From Planctomycetaceae bacterium (GTDB lineage Bacteria > Planctomycetota > Planctomycetia > Pirellulales > Thermoguttaceae): a stretch of 5,817 nucleotides of DNA. Where the stretch lies: contig JAITBS010000391.1 of the NCBI GenBank assembly GCA_031283515.1, positions 1-5,817 on the forward strand, read 5' to 3'. Made by a program: the position numbers and the translations under genes. The notes under the pieces are model-generated. The model was given only the letters and a program-made list of their open reading frames with translations. It ran no database searches and had not been told where the DNA came from. Positions 1-5,804 of this stretch are shown one piece after another; the stretch's first letter is position 1; each line of letters starts with the position of its first letter.

Positions 1-194
1 ACAACAACAGCGGTCAAACCGAGTTCTTTAATTTTTTGGAGAATCAATTGTTGACCGGGTTCGGAGCACATATATTTATAAGTTACGGCGCAATGAACAC
101 CGGGCAATTTTGCGATTTCCTCAGTAACTTTTTCGCAATCGACGGTTCGTGCGATATTCTCGCCGCACCAACATGTAAAAACACCTATTTTCAT
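1..194 (-). CDS. hdrA: HdrA-like protein, N-terminal fragment (cut by window edge)
   Basis: This is the first 64 codons of a protein resembling heterodisulfide reductase subunit A, the FAD and iron-sulfur subunit that passes electrons in Hdr and flavin-based electron-bifurcating complexes in the cytoplasm. The translation begins MKIGVFTCWCGENIARTVD, continues through a segment ending KLPGVH, and then has YKYMCSEPGQQLI. This is the typical HdrA N-terminal domain: a C-x-C-G pair (Cys8, Cys10), a 'LPGV' segment, and a 'Y.CS..GQ' motif with Cys43. Family knowledge places these cysteines in the N-terminal iron-sulfur region; the FAD domain and ferredoxin cysteines would lie beyond the window. The ATG at 194-192 is chosen because the family motif starts immediately after it. 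No Shine-Dalgarno is visible, and a 7-bp tandem array begins 8 bp upstream. The gene is separated by 656 bp from the transketolase gene on the same strand, so a shared operon is unlikely. Assignment to the family is firm. Which Hdr complex it serves cannot be told. Confidence 0.88.
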   Translation of the reverse strand, partial: MKIGVFTCWCGENIARTVDCEKVTEEIAKLPGVHCAVTYKYMCSEPGQQLILQKIKELGLTAVV

Positions 195-202
195 CAGAAT
201 TA

Positions 203-237
203 TTAATAGTTAATAGTGGATAGTGGATAGTTAATAG
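203..237. repeat. Heptanucleotide tandem array (5 copies)
   Basis: Five consecutive 7-bp units read TTAATAG, TTAATAG, TGGATAG, TGGATAG, TTAATAG, followed by one degenerate unit (TTGGTAA). The two unit variants differ at positions 2 and 3. The array ends 8 bp upstream of the ATG of the hdrA-like gene, so it would lie in that gene's leader or promoter region. Copy-number change by slippage would alter spacing there. This is direct reading of the sequence; any regulatory effect is inference. Confidence 0.8.
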
Positions 238-272
238 TTGGTAATCTATCAGTGGAATTATTATTTTTGGTT

Positions 273-285
273 CTTCACCCTGAAG
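273..285. repeat. Small hairpin CTTCA-CCC-TGAAG
   Basis: A perfect 5-bp inverted repeat (273-277 with 281-285) surrounds a 3-nt loop. It can also fold as CCC-TGAA-GGG (278-287), which puts a CTGAA-G core in the loop as in two other hairpins nearby. It lies just outside the 13-bp inverted repeat that bounds the 293-474 element. Confidence 0.5.
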
Positions 286-292
286 GGGGGGC

Positions 293-474
293 ATTTTCAT
301 AACCGTAAGTCAATCGAAGCGCGGCTTACGGTCAACACCTCGCCTCAATTTCGCCTGAAAGGCGAAACGAAACGATCCGAATCGTACAAACTAGGATTAT
401 TAAAATTCTGTCTTTCAGACAGAGGTTTGTTGATGATGTCCATCCGCAGGTCGATGATCTGCGGTTATGAAAAT
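293..474. repeat. 182-bp hairpin-rich element bounded by 13-bp inverted repeats
   Basis: The ends are an exact 13-bp inverted repeat: ATTTTCATAACCG at 293-305 and CGGTTATGAAAAT at 462-474. Between and overlapping them lie five further inverted repeats: ACCGTAAG/CTTACGGT (302-309/325-332), TTTCGCC/GGCGAAA (349-355/361-367), ACGAT/ATCGT (372-376/381-385), TCTGTC/GACAGA (407-412/418-423) and CCGCAGGTC/GATCTGCGG (444-452/456-464, one G-T pair). So many short stems inside a bounded unit suggests a REP/BIME-like or MITE-like non-autonomous element, or a structured RNA. No transposase is visible. A 100-codon open frame crosses it but looks non-coding. The inverted repeats are certain; the class of element is not. 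Confidence 0.6.
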
Positions 475-580
475 CTCATTCTTGCGGGGTTAAGATCGAA
501 AAACAAACATTTCACGAAATTGTGTCCCTATTTTAGTTAAAAACATTTCAATATTCAATAGAGTTAACATATCTATTCAG

Positions 581-716
581 CAGGTAGGTGACATTTCGCC
601 GAAACGTCGCAACGGTTGATGTTTTTATTTGTAATATATCAGTGTAATCTTTCGTCAATTTGTTTACCAATGGGCTCCAAAGGCAGCCAACGTTTCGCCG
701 AAAGGTCGCCTACCTG
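581..716. repeat. 136-bp MITE-like element with 27-bp imperfect terminal inverted repeats
   Basis: The left arm at 581-607 (CAGGTAGGTGACATTTCGCC then GAAACGT) matches the reverse complement of 690-716 at 24 of 27 positions. The arms are separated by 82 bp of mostly A/T-rich DNA. Each arm also contains the near-palindrome TTTCGCCGAAA. The flanks (TTCAG before, TTAG after) give no clear target-site duplication. The size and long inverted ends fit a miniature inverted-repeat element. Alternatives are a long stem-loop at the end of the transketolase transcript or a paired protein-binding site. No open reading frame of note is present inside. Confidence 0.55.
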
Positions 717-816
717 TTAGTTGCCAACCTTGTAATTGCCAACTGTAAACAAATTCAAAAATATTCCATTGATATAGTACAAAATTGTTAAACAAGCAAC
801 ACCATTTTTGAAATGA

Positions 817-852
817 AATTCATTGTTGAATTCATTGTTTAATTCATTGTTC
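817..852. repeat. 12-bp tandem array, 3 copies, overlapping a stop codon
   Basis: Three back-to-back copies of AATTCATTGTTN occupy 817-828, 829-840 and 841-852. Eleven of the twelve bases are identical in all copies, with G, T and C at the last position. The last two bases of the third copy are part of the TGA stop (853-851 on the minus strand) of the transketolase-half gene, so the array begins exactly at the end of that reading frame. The first copy and the start of the second also form a weak A/T hairpin (AATTCA-TTGT-TGAATT, 817-832). Confidence 0.85.
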
Positions 853-1858
853 AAAGTGCTTCTGCTTTTGCGGTACTGTGAACGGCTGGGGTGTATGTTT
901 TTGCGAGAGTGTGTTCGTAAATTTCAAAGTGTTTGCCGGTGATTTTTTTGATGAGATCAATAAGAGCCATTGCGTCAATTCCGTATTCACGCATTAGATA
1001 ACGCCGACTCGCTCCATGAACAAACGTGTCCTGCAACCCTAGACGATACAACGGTTTACCACAAGCTAATTCCGCCATTTTTTCGGCTAATATCGTTCCC
1101 AAACCACCAATCACACTGTGATTTTCAAGCGTAATAACCCCATATTTTGTTCGGGTAATTTCTTTGACAATTTTCGGATGATCAAATGGTTTGAGAGTCG
1201 AAATGTGGTAATGTGTGATTTTTATTCCTTGATCGCGAAGTGCCGCAACAGCCCGCATTCCTTCTTCCGTGCAAATACCGCTCGTAAGTAAAACGAAATC
1301 GTGCCCCTCAGAAAGTTTTCGCGGTGTTCCCAATTCCATTGGTTCGTTGGCATCGAACAAGCGTGGTACTTCTCCGCGCAATTGCCGTACATAAACCGGT
1401 CCCGGAATATTGTACGCAACATCAAGCACAGATTCAACTTCTGTCGCGTCACCACATTCTAAAATCGTTATATTGGGCAAGGAACGCATGACCGAAATAT
1501 CTTCAATAGCTTGATGAGTTGCACCGCCCGGAGTGAGAACTCCCGGCAGAAAACCAAACATTTTGACCGGAAGATTCGGATAGGCAATTGACATTGCAAT
1601 TTGATCGTATGCCCGACGGTAAATAAAAACCGCAAATGTGTGAACCAACGGAACAAGTCCTTGACGTGCCATTCCGCCGGCAAACGACAACATATTTTGT
1701 TCAGCAATACCCATTGATAAAAAACGATCCGGATAAGCATCCCGAAATAAATCCGCCTCACAGGAACTCGTTAAATCGGCTGACAATAAATAAATGTCCG
1801 GCTTGAGTTTTGCCCATTTGACTAAATGTTTCGCATGAACTTTGGATAGTATTTCCAT
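851..1858 (-). CDS. Transketolase C-terminal subunit (pyrimidine-binding and C-terminal domains)
   Basis: The 335-residue protein is the C-terminal half of a split transketolase, which transfers two-carbon ketol units between sugar phosphates using thiamine diphosphate in the cytoplasm. Domains are a pyrimidine-binding domain at about 1-165 and a transketolase C-terminal domain at about 180-305. Visible motifs are GIAEQN (50-55) with the cofactor-activating Glu53, GGATHQAIED (111-120) with His115, PGPVYVR (152-158), and LENHSVIGGLG (244-254). Residues from about 310 form a short tail outside the fold. The usual partner, an N-terminal subunit carrying the diphosphate-binding domain, would be expected immediately upstream but is absent: that space is intergenic and then a divergent gene. 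Without it this chain should not be active alone. The ATG at 1858-1856 is chosen because the family start (EILSK..) follows at once. No Shine-Dalgarno is seen. A deoxyxylulose-phosphate synthase half or another TPP enzyme is less likely. Confidence 0.9.
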   Translation of the reverse strand: MEILSKVHAKHLVKWAKLKPDIYLLSADLTSSCEADLFRDAYPDRFLSMGIAEQNMLSFAGGMARQGLVPLVHTFAVFIYRRAYDQIAMSIAYPNLPVKMFGFLPGVLTPGGATHQAIEDISVMRSLPNITILECGDATEVESVLDVAYNIPGPVYVRQLRGEVPRLFDANEPMELGTPRKLSEGHDFVLLTSGICTEEGMRAVAALRDQGIKITHYHISTLKPFDHPKIVKEITRTKYGVITLENHSVIGGLGTILAEKMAELACGKPLYRLGLQDTFVHGASRRYLMREYGIDAMALIDLIKKITGKHFEIYEHTLAKTYTPAVHSTAKAEAL

Positions 1859-1901
1859 CGAATTAGTAGGTTTAAGTTTGTAAATAACAATAATCTCAAT
1901 T

Positions 1902-1929
1902 ATTATGCAATATTCACCGGAAATTTCAA
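1902..1929 (-). promoter_or_regulatory. Predicted sigma70-type promoter for the transketolase-half gene
   Basis: On the minus strand, TTGAAA (1929-1924, 5 of 6 matches to TTGACA) is followed by a 16-bp spacer and CATAAT (1907-1902, 5 of 6 matches to TATAAT). Transcription would begin near 1895 and give a leader of roughly 37 nt before the ATG at 1858. This is consensus matching by eye in A/T-rich DNA, where chance matches are common. The position and spacing make it the best candidate. Confidence 0.45.
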
Positions 1930-2141
1930 GAAAATAGGTAAAATATTTAAAATATTTATTTTTTGTTTTAAGTAAAATAAATAAAATGAATTGATTGAGT
2001 TGAATTTTCTGATTATTTTCGTAGTTGGTTTGGTAATGATTACTTCAAATAAGTTCATTTGATTTTGAATGATCAAGAAGTTAGCGGCATTTTACCGAAC
2101 AGCCGCAAAACACTCAAACAATTAAAATATTACGAAAAAAC

Positions 2142-2159
2142 CAATTCATGATGGAATTG
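2142..2159. repeat. Short palindrome CAATTC-N6-GAATTG, possible operator
   Basis: CAATTC (2142-2147) and GAATTG (2154-2159) are perfect inverted repeats separated by ATGATG. The site lies 73 bp upstream of the predicted -35 box of the fusion gene, between the two divergent promoters. It could bind a dimeric regulator, but an A/T-rich 6-bp palindrome can also arise by chance. Confidence 0.25.
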
Positions 2160-2231
2160 AGTATAAATCGGATTTTTACACCGAATTTGTCAATATTAGG
2201 AATATTTTCTATGTATTTTTGTTGCAATCCC

Positions 2232-2260
2232 TTGTCATTTTACGCTTTTATTGGTCTAAT
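2232..2260 (+). promoter_or_regulatory. Predicted sigma70-type promoter for the FAAL-ACP-oxoamine synthase gene
   Basis: TTGTCA (2232-2237, 5 of 6 matches to TTGACA) is followed by exactly 17 bp and TCTAAT (2255-2260, 5 of 6 matches to TATAAT). Transcription would start near 2267, leaving about 24 nt before the ATG at 2292 or about 15 nt before a TTG at 2283. The short leader has no Shine-Dalgarno sequence close to either start. This is a visual consensus match only. Confidence 0.45.
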
Positions 2261-2291
2261 GTTAGGATATTTTTAACAGACCTTGTCGCCA

Positions 2292-5200
2292 ATGGTTCTA
2301 TTTTACAATTGCCGATGGCGGTATCAACCTTTCAAAATAATTCCTTCCGTGCCGAATTTTTCTGATTATTCTACGTTTTTTGGTCCGCCTGATTTAATTC
2401 AACTTGTTCAGTATCGGGCGGCAACACAACCCAAAGAATCTGCATTTATTTATCTTACAAACGGAATTGACGAAGAAGTGGTGATGAGTAATACTTGCCT
2501 TGATCAATCGGCACGGCGTATTGCTGCATGGCTTCAACAACAAAATATGTTTGGTCAACGTGTTTTGTTACTTTTTCCGCCGGGTCTTGATTTTATTGCT
2601 GCTTTTTTTGGTTGTCTTTATGCTGGGGCGATTGCGGTTCCGGTTTATCCGCCGCGAAAAAACCGCTCTATTCTCCGAATTCAGGCGGTTGCCGAAAGTG
2701 CCGGTGCTGCTGTTGCTCTTACGACTGAAGATGTTTTAAAACGTGTTGGCGAACTTATTGACGAGGCACCCTATCTTCGGGAAATCACCTGGCAGGCAAC
2801 AACAACTATTCAGGAAGGACTCGAAGAAAATTGGAGTCATCCAGGAGCGGATGCCAATACCATCGCCTTTCTCCAATACACATCCGGCTCAACCGGAACT
2901 CCAAAAGGTGTTATTCTGACACACGGCAATTTAATTCATAACTCCCGTATGATTCATCAAGGCTTTGAACATTCGCGAACCGGTCAGGGAGTTTTCTGGT
3001 TACCGAGTTATCATGATATGGGACTTATCGGCGGAATTATTCAGCCAATCTATTGCGGAAGACCCAATGTGATTATGTCGCCGTTGACGTTTTTGCAAAA
3101 ACCGTTTCGCTGGTTGGCGGCAATAACAAAATATCACGGAACAACCAGCGGCGGTCCTAATTTTGCTTATGATCTTTGTGTTCGCCAAATTACAGAAGAA
3201 CAAATTGATCAACTCAATTTACGAAGTTGGGATGTTGCTTTCAATGGTGCTGAACCGGTTCTTGCGGAAACAATGGAAACTTTTACTCGAAAATTTGAAC
3301 GTTGTGGTTTTCGGTATGAGGCGTTTTATCCTTGTTTTGGTTTAGCGGAAGGCACACTTCTTGTTTCCGGCGGTTACCAAAAAGAACCGCCGATGGTTCG
3401 GTTGTTGGATGTGGATGCTTTATCGGTCGGCAAGGCGGTTGATGCTGTATCGGGAACCGGAAAAGTGACCCGTCAGGTTTCCAGTGGAAAAAATATTCTT
3501 GAAGATCAACGTGTTGCGATTGTTGATCCTGAGTCGTGTATTGAATGTTCGGAACGTGTTGTTGGTGAAATCTGGGTTCGCGGTCCGAGTATAGCGAAAG
3601 GTTACTGGAATGCCCCCGAAGCAACCGAACAAACTTTTCACGCCCGAATTGCTGACACTAACGAAGGTCCCTTTATGCGAACCGGTGATCTTGGTTTCAA
3701 GATTGAAGGCGAACTTTTTGTAACCGGAAGAATCAAAGATTTAATTATTATACGTGGTGTTAATCTGTATCCGCAGGACATTGAAATGACGGTTCAACGT
3801 GTTGACCAACATCTTCGGTTATTGGGCGGTGCTGCGTTTATGGTTCCGGACGATTCGGAAAAACATCAGGAACATCTTGTCATTGTTCAGGAACTTGAAC
3901 GCCGTTTCAAGGGCGAAACCGAACCGATTTTTGGTGAAATTCGCCGTGCGGTTGCGTTGGAACATGAGATTCCTGTTGAGGCGATTGTTCTTGTCAAGTC
4001 GGGAAGTATTCCGAAAACATCCAGCGGCAAGATTCAACGCCATGCCTGCCGTAACGGATTTTTGGACGGTTCACTCAATGAAATTTCGCGTTGGGTTTCG
4101 CCGGATGTTTCATTCCGTTTCATTGAGGGCGGTGAAACGGAAAATGCGTTGAATGAGGCAGTTGGTTTGACGGATGCCGCTGATCATAGCCGGCTTGTTC
4201 GCGGAACAACCGAGCCATTCAAAACAGAACTCAAAACGGAAACTCCAACTCAATCAAAACAAATTTTTGTTCAGCAAGATTCGTCTGCTTATACGAAGAT
4301 GTCTTTAATTTCTCAGGACGAAATTGCGGCGATTATTTTAGAAGAGGTACGAAAGGTTGCCAAAGAACGGGCGGTTCATCTGACACTTGAAACGGATATT
4401 ACGGAACTTGGTCTTGATTCGCTGGAACGTATGGAAATTCTTGCTTCGTTGGAAGACCGGTTTGGCGGTCAATTTCCTGAATCTATTTTACCGGAATTAT
4501 TTACGGCGCAACAAGTTCTCGATGCGGTGCTGATTCATCTTGGTTCGGGTCTTCGTAAACCGGTTTGCGAAGAAAAAAATATTCAGCGTGAAATTCCAGA
4601 AGAATATGACCATATCGAAAAATTTACGGAATATCAACATCTCAAAGCCAATCTTGACATGATTCAGCAAACCGGTCTCAATCGGTTTTTCGATGTTCAT
4701 GAGGGAATTACCAATGATCGCGCAACAATTAACGGTAAAGAATACATCAATTTTTCAAACTATAATTACATCAACACATCGGGTGATCCTGAAGTAACAC
4801 GTGCGGCGATTGAGGCGTGTGAGTGTTATGGGACGAGTGTTTCTGCGAGTCGGTTGGTTTCCGGAAACAAACCAATTCATCGGGAACTGGAAGCTGCTAT
4901 TTCCATGTTTCTTGGTTGTGAGGATACATTGGTGTTGGTGAGTGGTCATTCGACCAATGAAGGGGTGATTGGGCATTTATTGAACGAAAAAGACATGATT
5001 CTTTTTGATTCGCTGGCGCACAACAGTATTGTGGAAGGGGCATTACTTTCTGGAGCACGTCGGCGTCCGTTTCCGCACAACGATTGGGAAGCAGCGAATT
5101 GGATTCTGAATAAACACCGAAATGAATATCGTCGTGTACTGATTGCGGTGGAAGGAGTGTACAGTATGGACGGAGACTATCCTGATTTGCCGAAACTGAT

Positions 5201-5804
5201 TGAGGTTAAAAAGCGGCATCATACTTTACTGATGGTTGATGAAGCTCATTCGCTTGGTGTTCTTGGCAAAACAGGACGTGGTATTGGTGAACATTTTGGT
5301 GTCAACCGTTGTGACGTTGATATTTGGATGTGTACATTAAGTAAGACATTAGCGAGTTGCGGTGGTTACATTAGTGGTTCCAAGGAGTTGATCGAATATT
5401 TGAAATACACGGCTCCGAATTTTGTATTTAGTGTAGGTATTTCGCCGCCGAATTGTGCGGCGGCACTGGCGGCGATTCGTTTATTGGATCGGGAACCGCA
5501 ACGCGTAGAGCAGTTGCGGCGTAACGGCAAACTGTTTCTGGAATTGGCAAAAGCACACCGTTTAAACACTGGAACAAGCCGTGATTCGGCGGTTATTCCG
5601 GTAATTCTCGGTAATTCTCTACTCGCGCTGAAAATATCAAAAGCGTTGTTCGAAAAAGGAATTAACGTACAACCAATTTTACATCCGGCAGTCGAAGAAA
5701 AAGCTGCACGCCTTCGCTTTTTCATCACCTCAGCGCACTCCGAAAAACAAATCCGTTATACAATCGAAGCATTAACTGAATCACTTAAATGCTATGGTTT
5801 GTAA
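2292..5804 (+). CDS. Fatty acyl-AMP ligase / acyl carrier protein / alpha-oxoamine synthase (SPT/AONS-type) fusion
   Basis: This 1170-residue cytoplasmic protein joins three activities. Residues about 31-600 are a fatty-acyl-AMP ligase: YTSGSTGTPKG (196-206), YPCFGLAEGT (346-355), RTGDLG (463-468), GRIKDLIIIRG (479-489) and PKTSSGKIQR (574-583) with catalytic Lys580. The PPGLDFIAAFFGCLYAG stretch and the insertion at about 360-405 mark it as FAAL rather than acyl-CoA synthetase. After a polar linker (about 600-672), an acyl carrier domain (about 675-750) has GLDSLE with phosphopantetheine Ser710. Residues about 782-1170 are a PLP-dependent alpha-oxoamine synthase with His910 (stacks on PLP), EGVYSMDGD (954-962), DEAHS (983-987; Asp983, His986) and the PLP lysine Lys1018 in TLSKT. 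Expected chemistry: fatty acid to acyl-AMP to acyl-ACP, then decarboxylative condensation with an amino acid to a 2-amino-ketone. The amino acid is unknown. The frame is open from a TTG at 2283; ATG 2292 is preferred, and GTG 2349 is also possible. No transmembrane segment or signal peptide is seen. Confidence 0.93.
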   Translation: MVLFYNCRWRYQPFKIIPSVPNFSDYSTFFGPPDLIQLVQYRAATQPKESAFIYLTNGIDEEVVMSNTCLDQSARRIAAWLQQQNMFGQRVLLLFPPGLDFIAAFFGCLYAGAIAVPVYPPRKNRSILRIQAVAESAGAAVALTTEDVLKRVGELIDEAPYLREITWQATTTIQEGLEENWSHPGADANTIAFLQYTSGSTGTPKGVILTHGNLIHNSRMIHQGFEHSRTGQGVFWLPSYHDMGLIGGIIQPIYCGRPNVIMSPLTFLQKPFRWLAAITKYHGTTSGGPNFAYDLCVRQITEEQIDQLNLRSWDVAFNGAEPVLAETMETFTRKFERCGFRYEAFYPCFGLAEGTLLVSGGYQKEPPMVRLLDVDALSVGKAVDAVSGTGKVTRQVSSGKNILEDQRVAIVDPESCIECSERVVGEIWVRGPSIAKGYWNAPEATEQTFHARIADTNEGPFMRTGDLGFKIEGELFVTGRIKDLIIIRGVNLYPQDIEMTVQRVDQHLRLLGGAAFMVPDDSEKHQEHLVIVQELERRFKGETEPIFGEIRRAVALEHEIPVEAIVLVKSGSIPKTSSGKIQRHACRNGFLDGSLNEISRWVSPDVSFRFIEGGETENALNEAVGLTDAADHSRLVRGTTEPFKTELKTETPTQSKQIFVQQDSSAYTKMSLISQDEIAAIILEEVRKVAKERAVHLTLETDITELGLDSLERMEILASLEDRFGGQFPESILPELFTAQQVLDAVLIHLGSGLRKPVCEEKNIQREIPEEYDHIEKFTEYQHLKANLDMIQQTGLNRFFDVHEGITNDRATINGKEYINFSNYNYINTSGDPEVTRAAIEACECYGTSVSASRLVSGNKPIHRELEAAISMFLGCEDTLVLVSGHSTNEGVIGHLLNEKDMILFDSLAHNSIVEGALLSGARRRPFPHNDWEAANWILNKHRNEYRRVLIAVEGVYSMDGDYPDLPKLIEVKKRHHTLLMVDEAHSLGVLGKTGRGIGEHFGVNRCDVDIWMCTLSKTLASCGGYISGSKELIEYLKYTAPNFVFSVGISPPNCAAALAAIRLLDREPQRVEQLRRNGKLFLELAKAHRLNTGTSRDSAVIPVILGNSLLALKISKALFEKGINVQPILHPAVEEKAARLRFFITSAHSEKQIRYTIEALTESLKCYGL

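Larger units (their letters stand above)
195..850. other. Gene-free, repeat-rich intergenic region
   Basis: No credible protein gene is visible in these 656 bp on either strand. The stretch holds four separate repeat structures, listed individually: a heptamer array at 203-237, a hairpin-rich element at 293-474, a 136-bp inverted-repeat element at 581-716, and a 12-bp tandem array at 817-852. The remaining pieces (about 475-580 and 717-816) are A/T-rich. In them I see only a short direct repeat, TTGCCAAC, at about 721-741. No convincing promoter for the hdrA-like gene and no strong intrinsic terminator for the transketolase gene could be found. Confidence 0.7.
1859..2282. other. A/T-rich divergent intergenic region
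   Basis: These 424 bp separate the start of the transketolase half (minus strand) from the start of the fusion gene (plus strand). They hold one predicted promoter in each direction, a 6-bp inverted repeat with 6-bp spacer at 2142-2159, a weak GCGGC/GCCGC stem at 2084-2106, and long A/T runs around 1935-2000. No gene is supported. A 30-codon open frame with a TTG start at 2059-2151 exists but has no supporting evidence. Confidence 0.6.

Noticed and set aside
238..540. A 100-codon plus-strand open frame in the repeat region
   Set aside because: It begins in the heptamer array and runs through the hairpin cluster. Its sequence has no recognisable domain, it has no ribosome-binding site, and the inverted-repeat structure explains the region better.
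203..852. CRISPR array
   Set aside because: The tandem units are 7 and 12 bp with no spacers, and the other repeats are inverted pairs, so none has the repeat-spacer pattern.
1..1858. One operon of the transketolase half followed by the hdrA-like gene
   Set aside because: They share a strand but are separated by 656 bp of repeat-rich DNA, and no functional link is apparent.
2084..2106. GCGGC/GCCGC stem followed by AAAA as a terminator
   Set aside because: The stem is only 5 bp with a 13-nt loop, and neither strand has a gene ending here for it to terminate.
2059..2151. A possible 30-residue peptide with TTG start (ends LKYYEKTNS)
   Set aside because: No ribosome-binding site, rare start, no family resemblance, and it lies in A/T-rich intergenic DNA where such short frames arise by chance.
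2292..4090. Calling the first domain an ordinary acyl-CoA synthetase
   Set aside because: The FAAL-type N-terminal signature, the insertion after the A5 motif, and direct fusion to an ACP favour acyl-AMP formation with transfer to the carrier rather than to CoA.
3799..4152. A 117-codon open frame in another plus-strand frame inside the fusion gene
   Set aside because: It overlaps the well-supported FAAL A8-A10 region in a different frame and its translation is Arg/Phe-rich without motifs, so it is a shadow frame.
5366..5728. A 120-codon minus-strand open frame opposite the oxoamine synthase domain
   Set aside because: It lies antisense to a clearly conserved PLP domain and shows no domain of its own.
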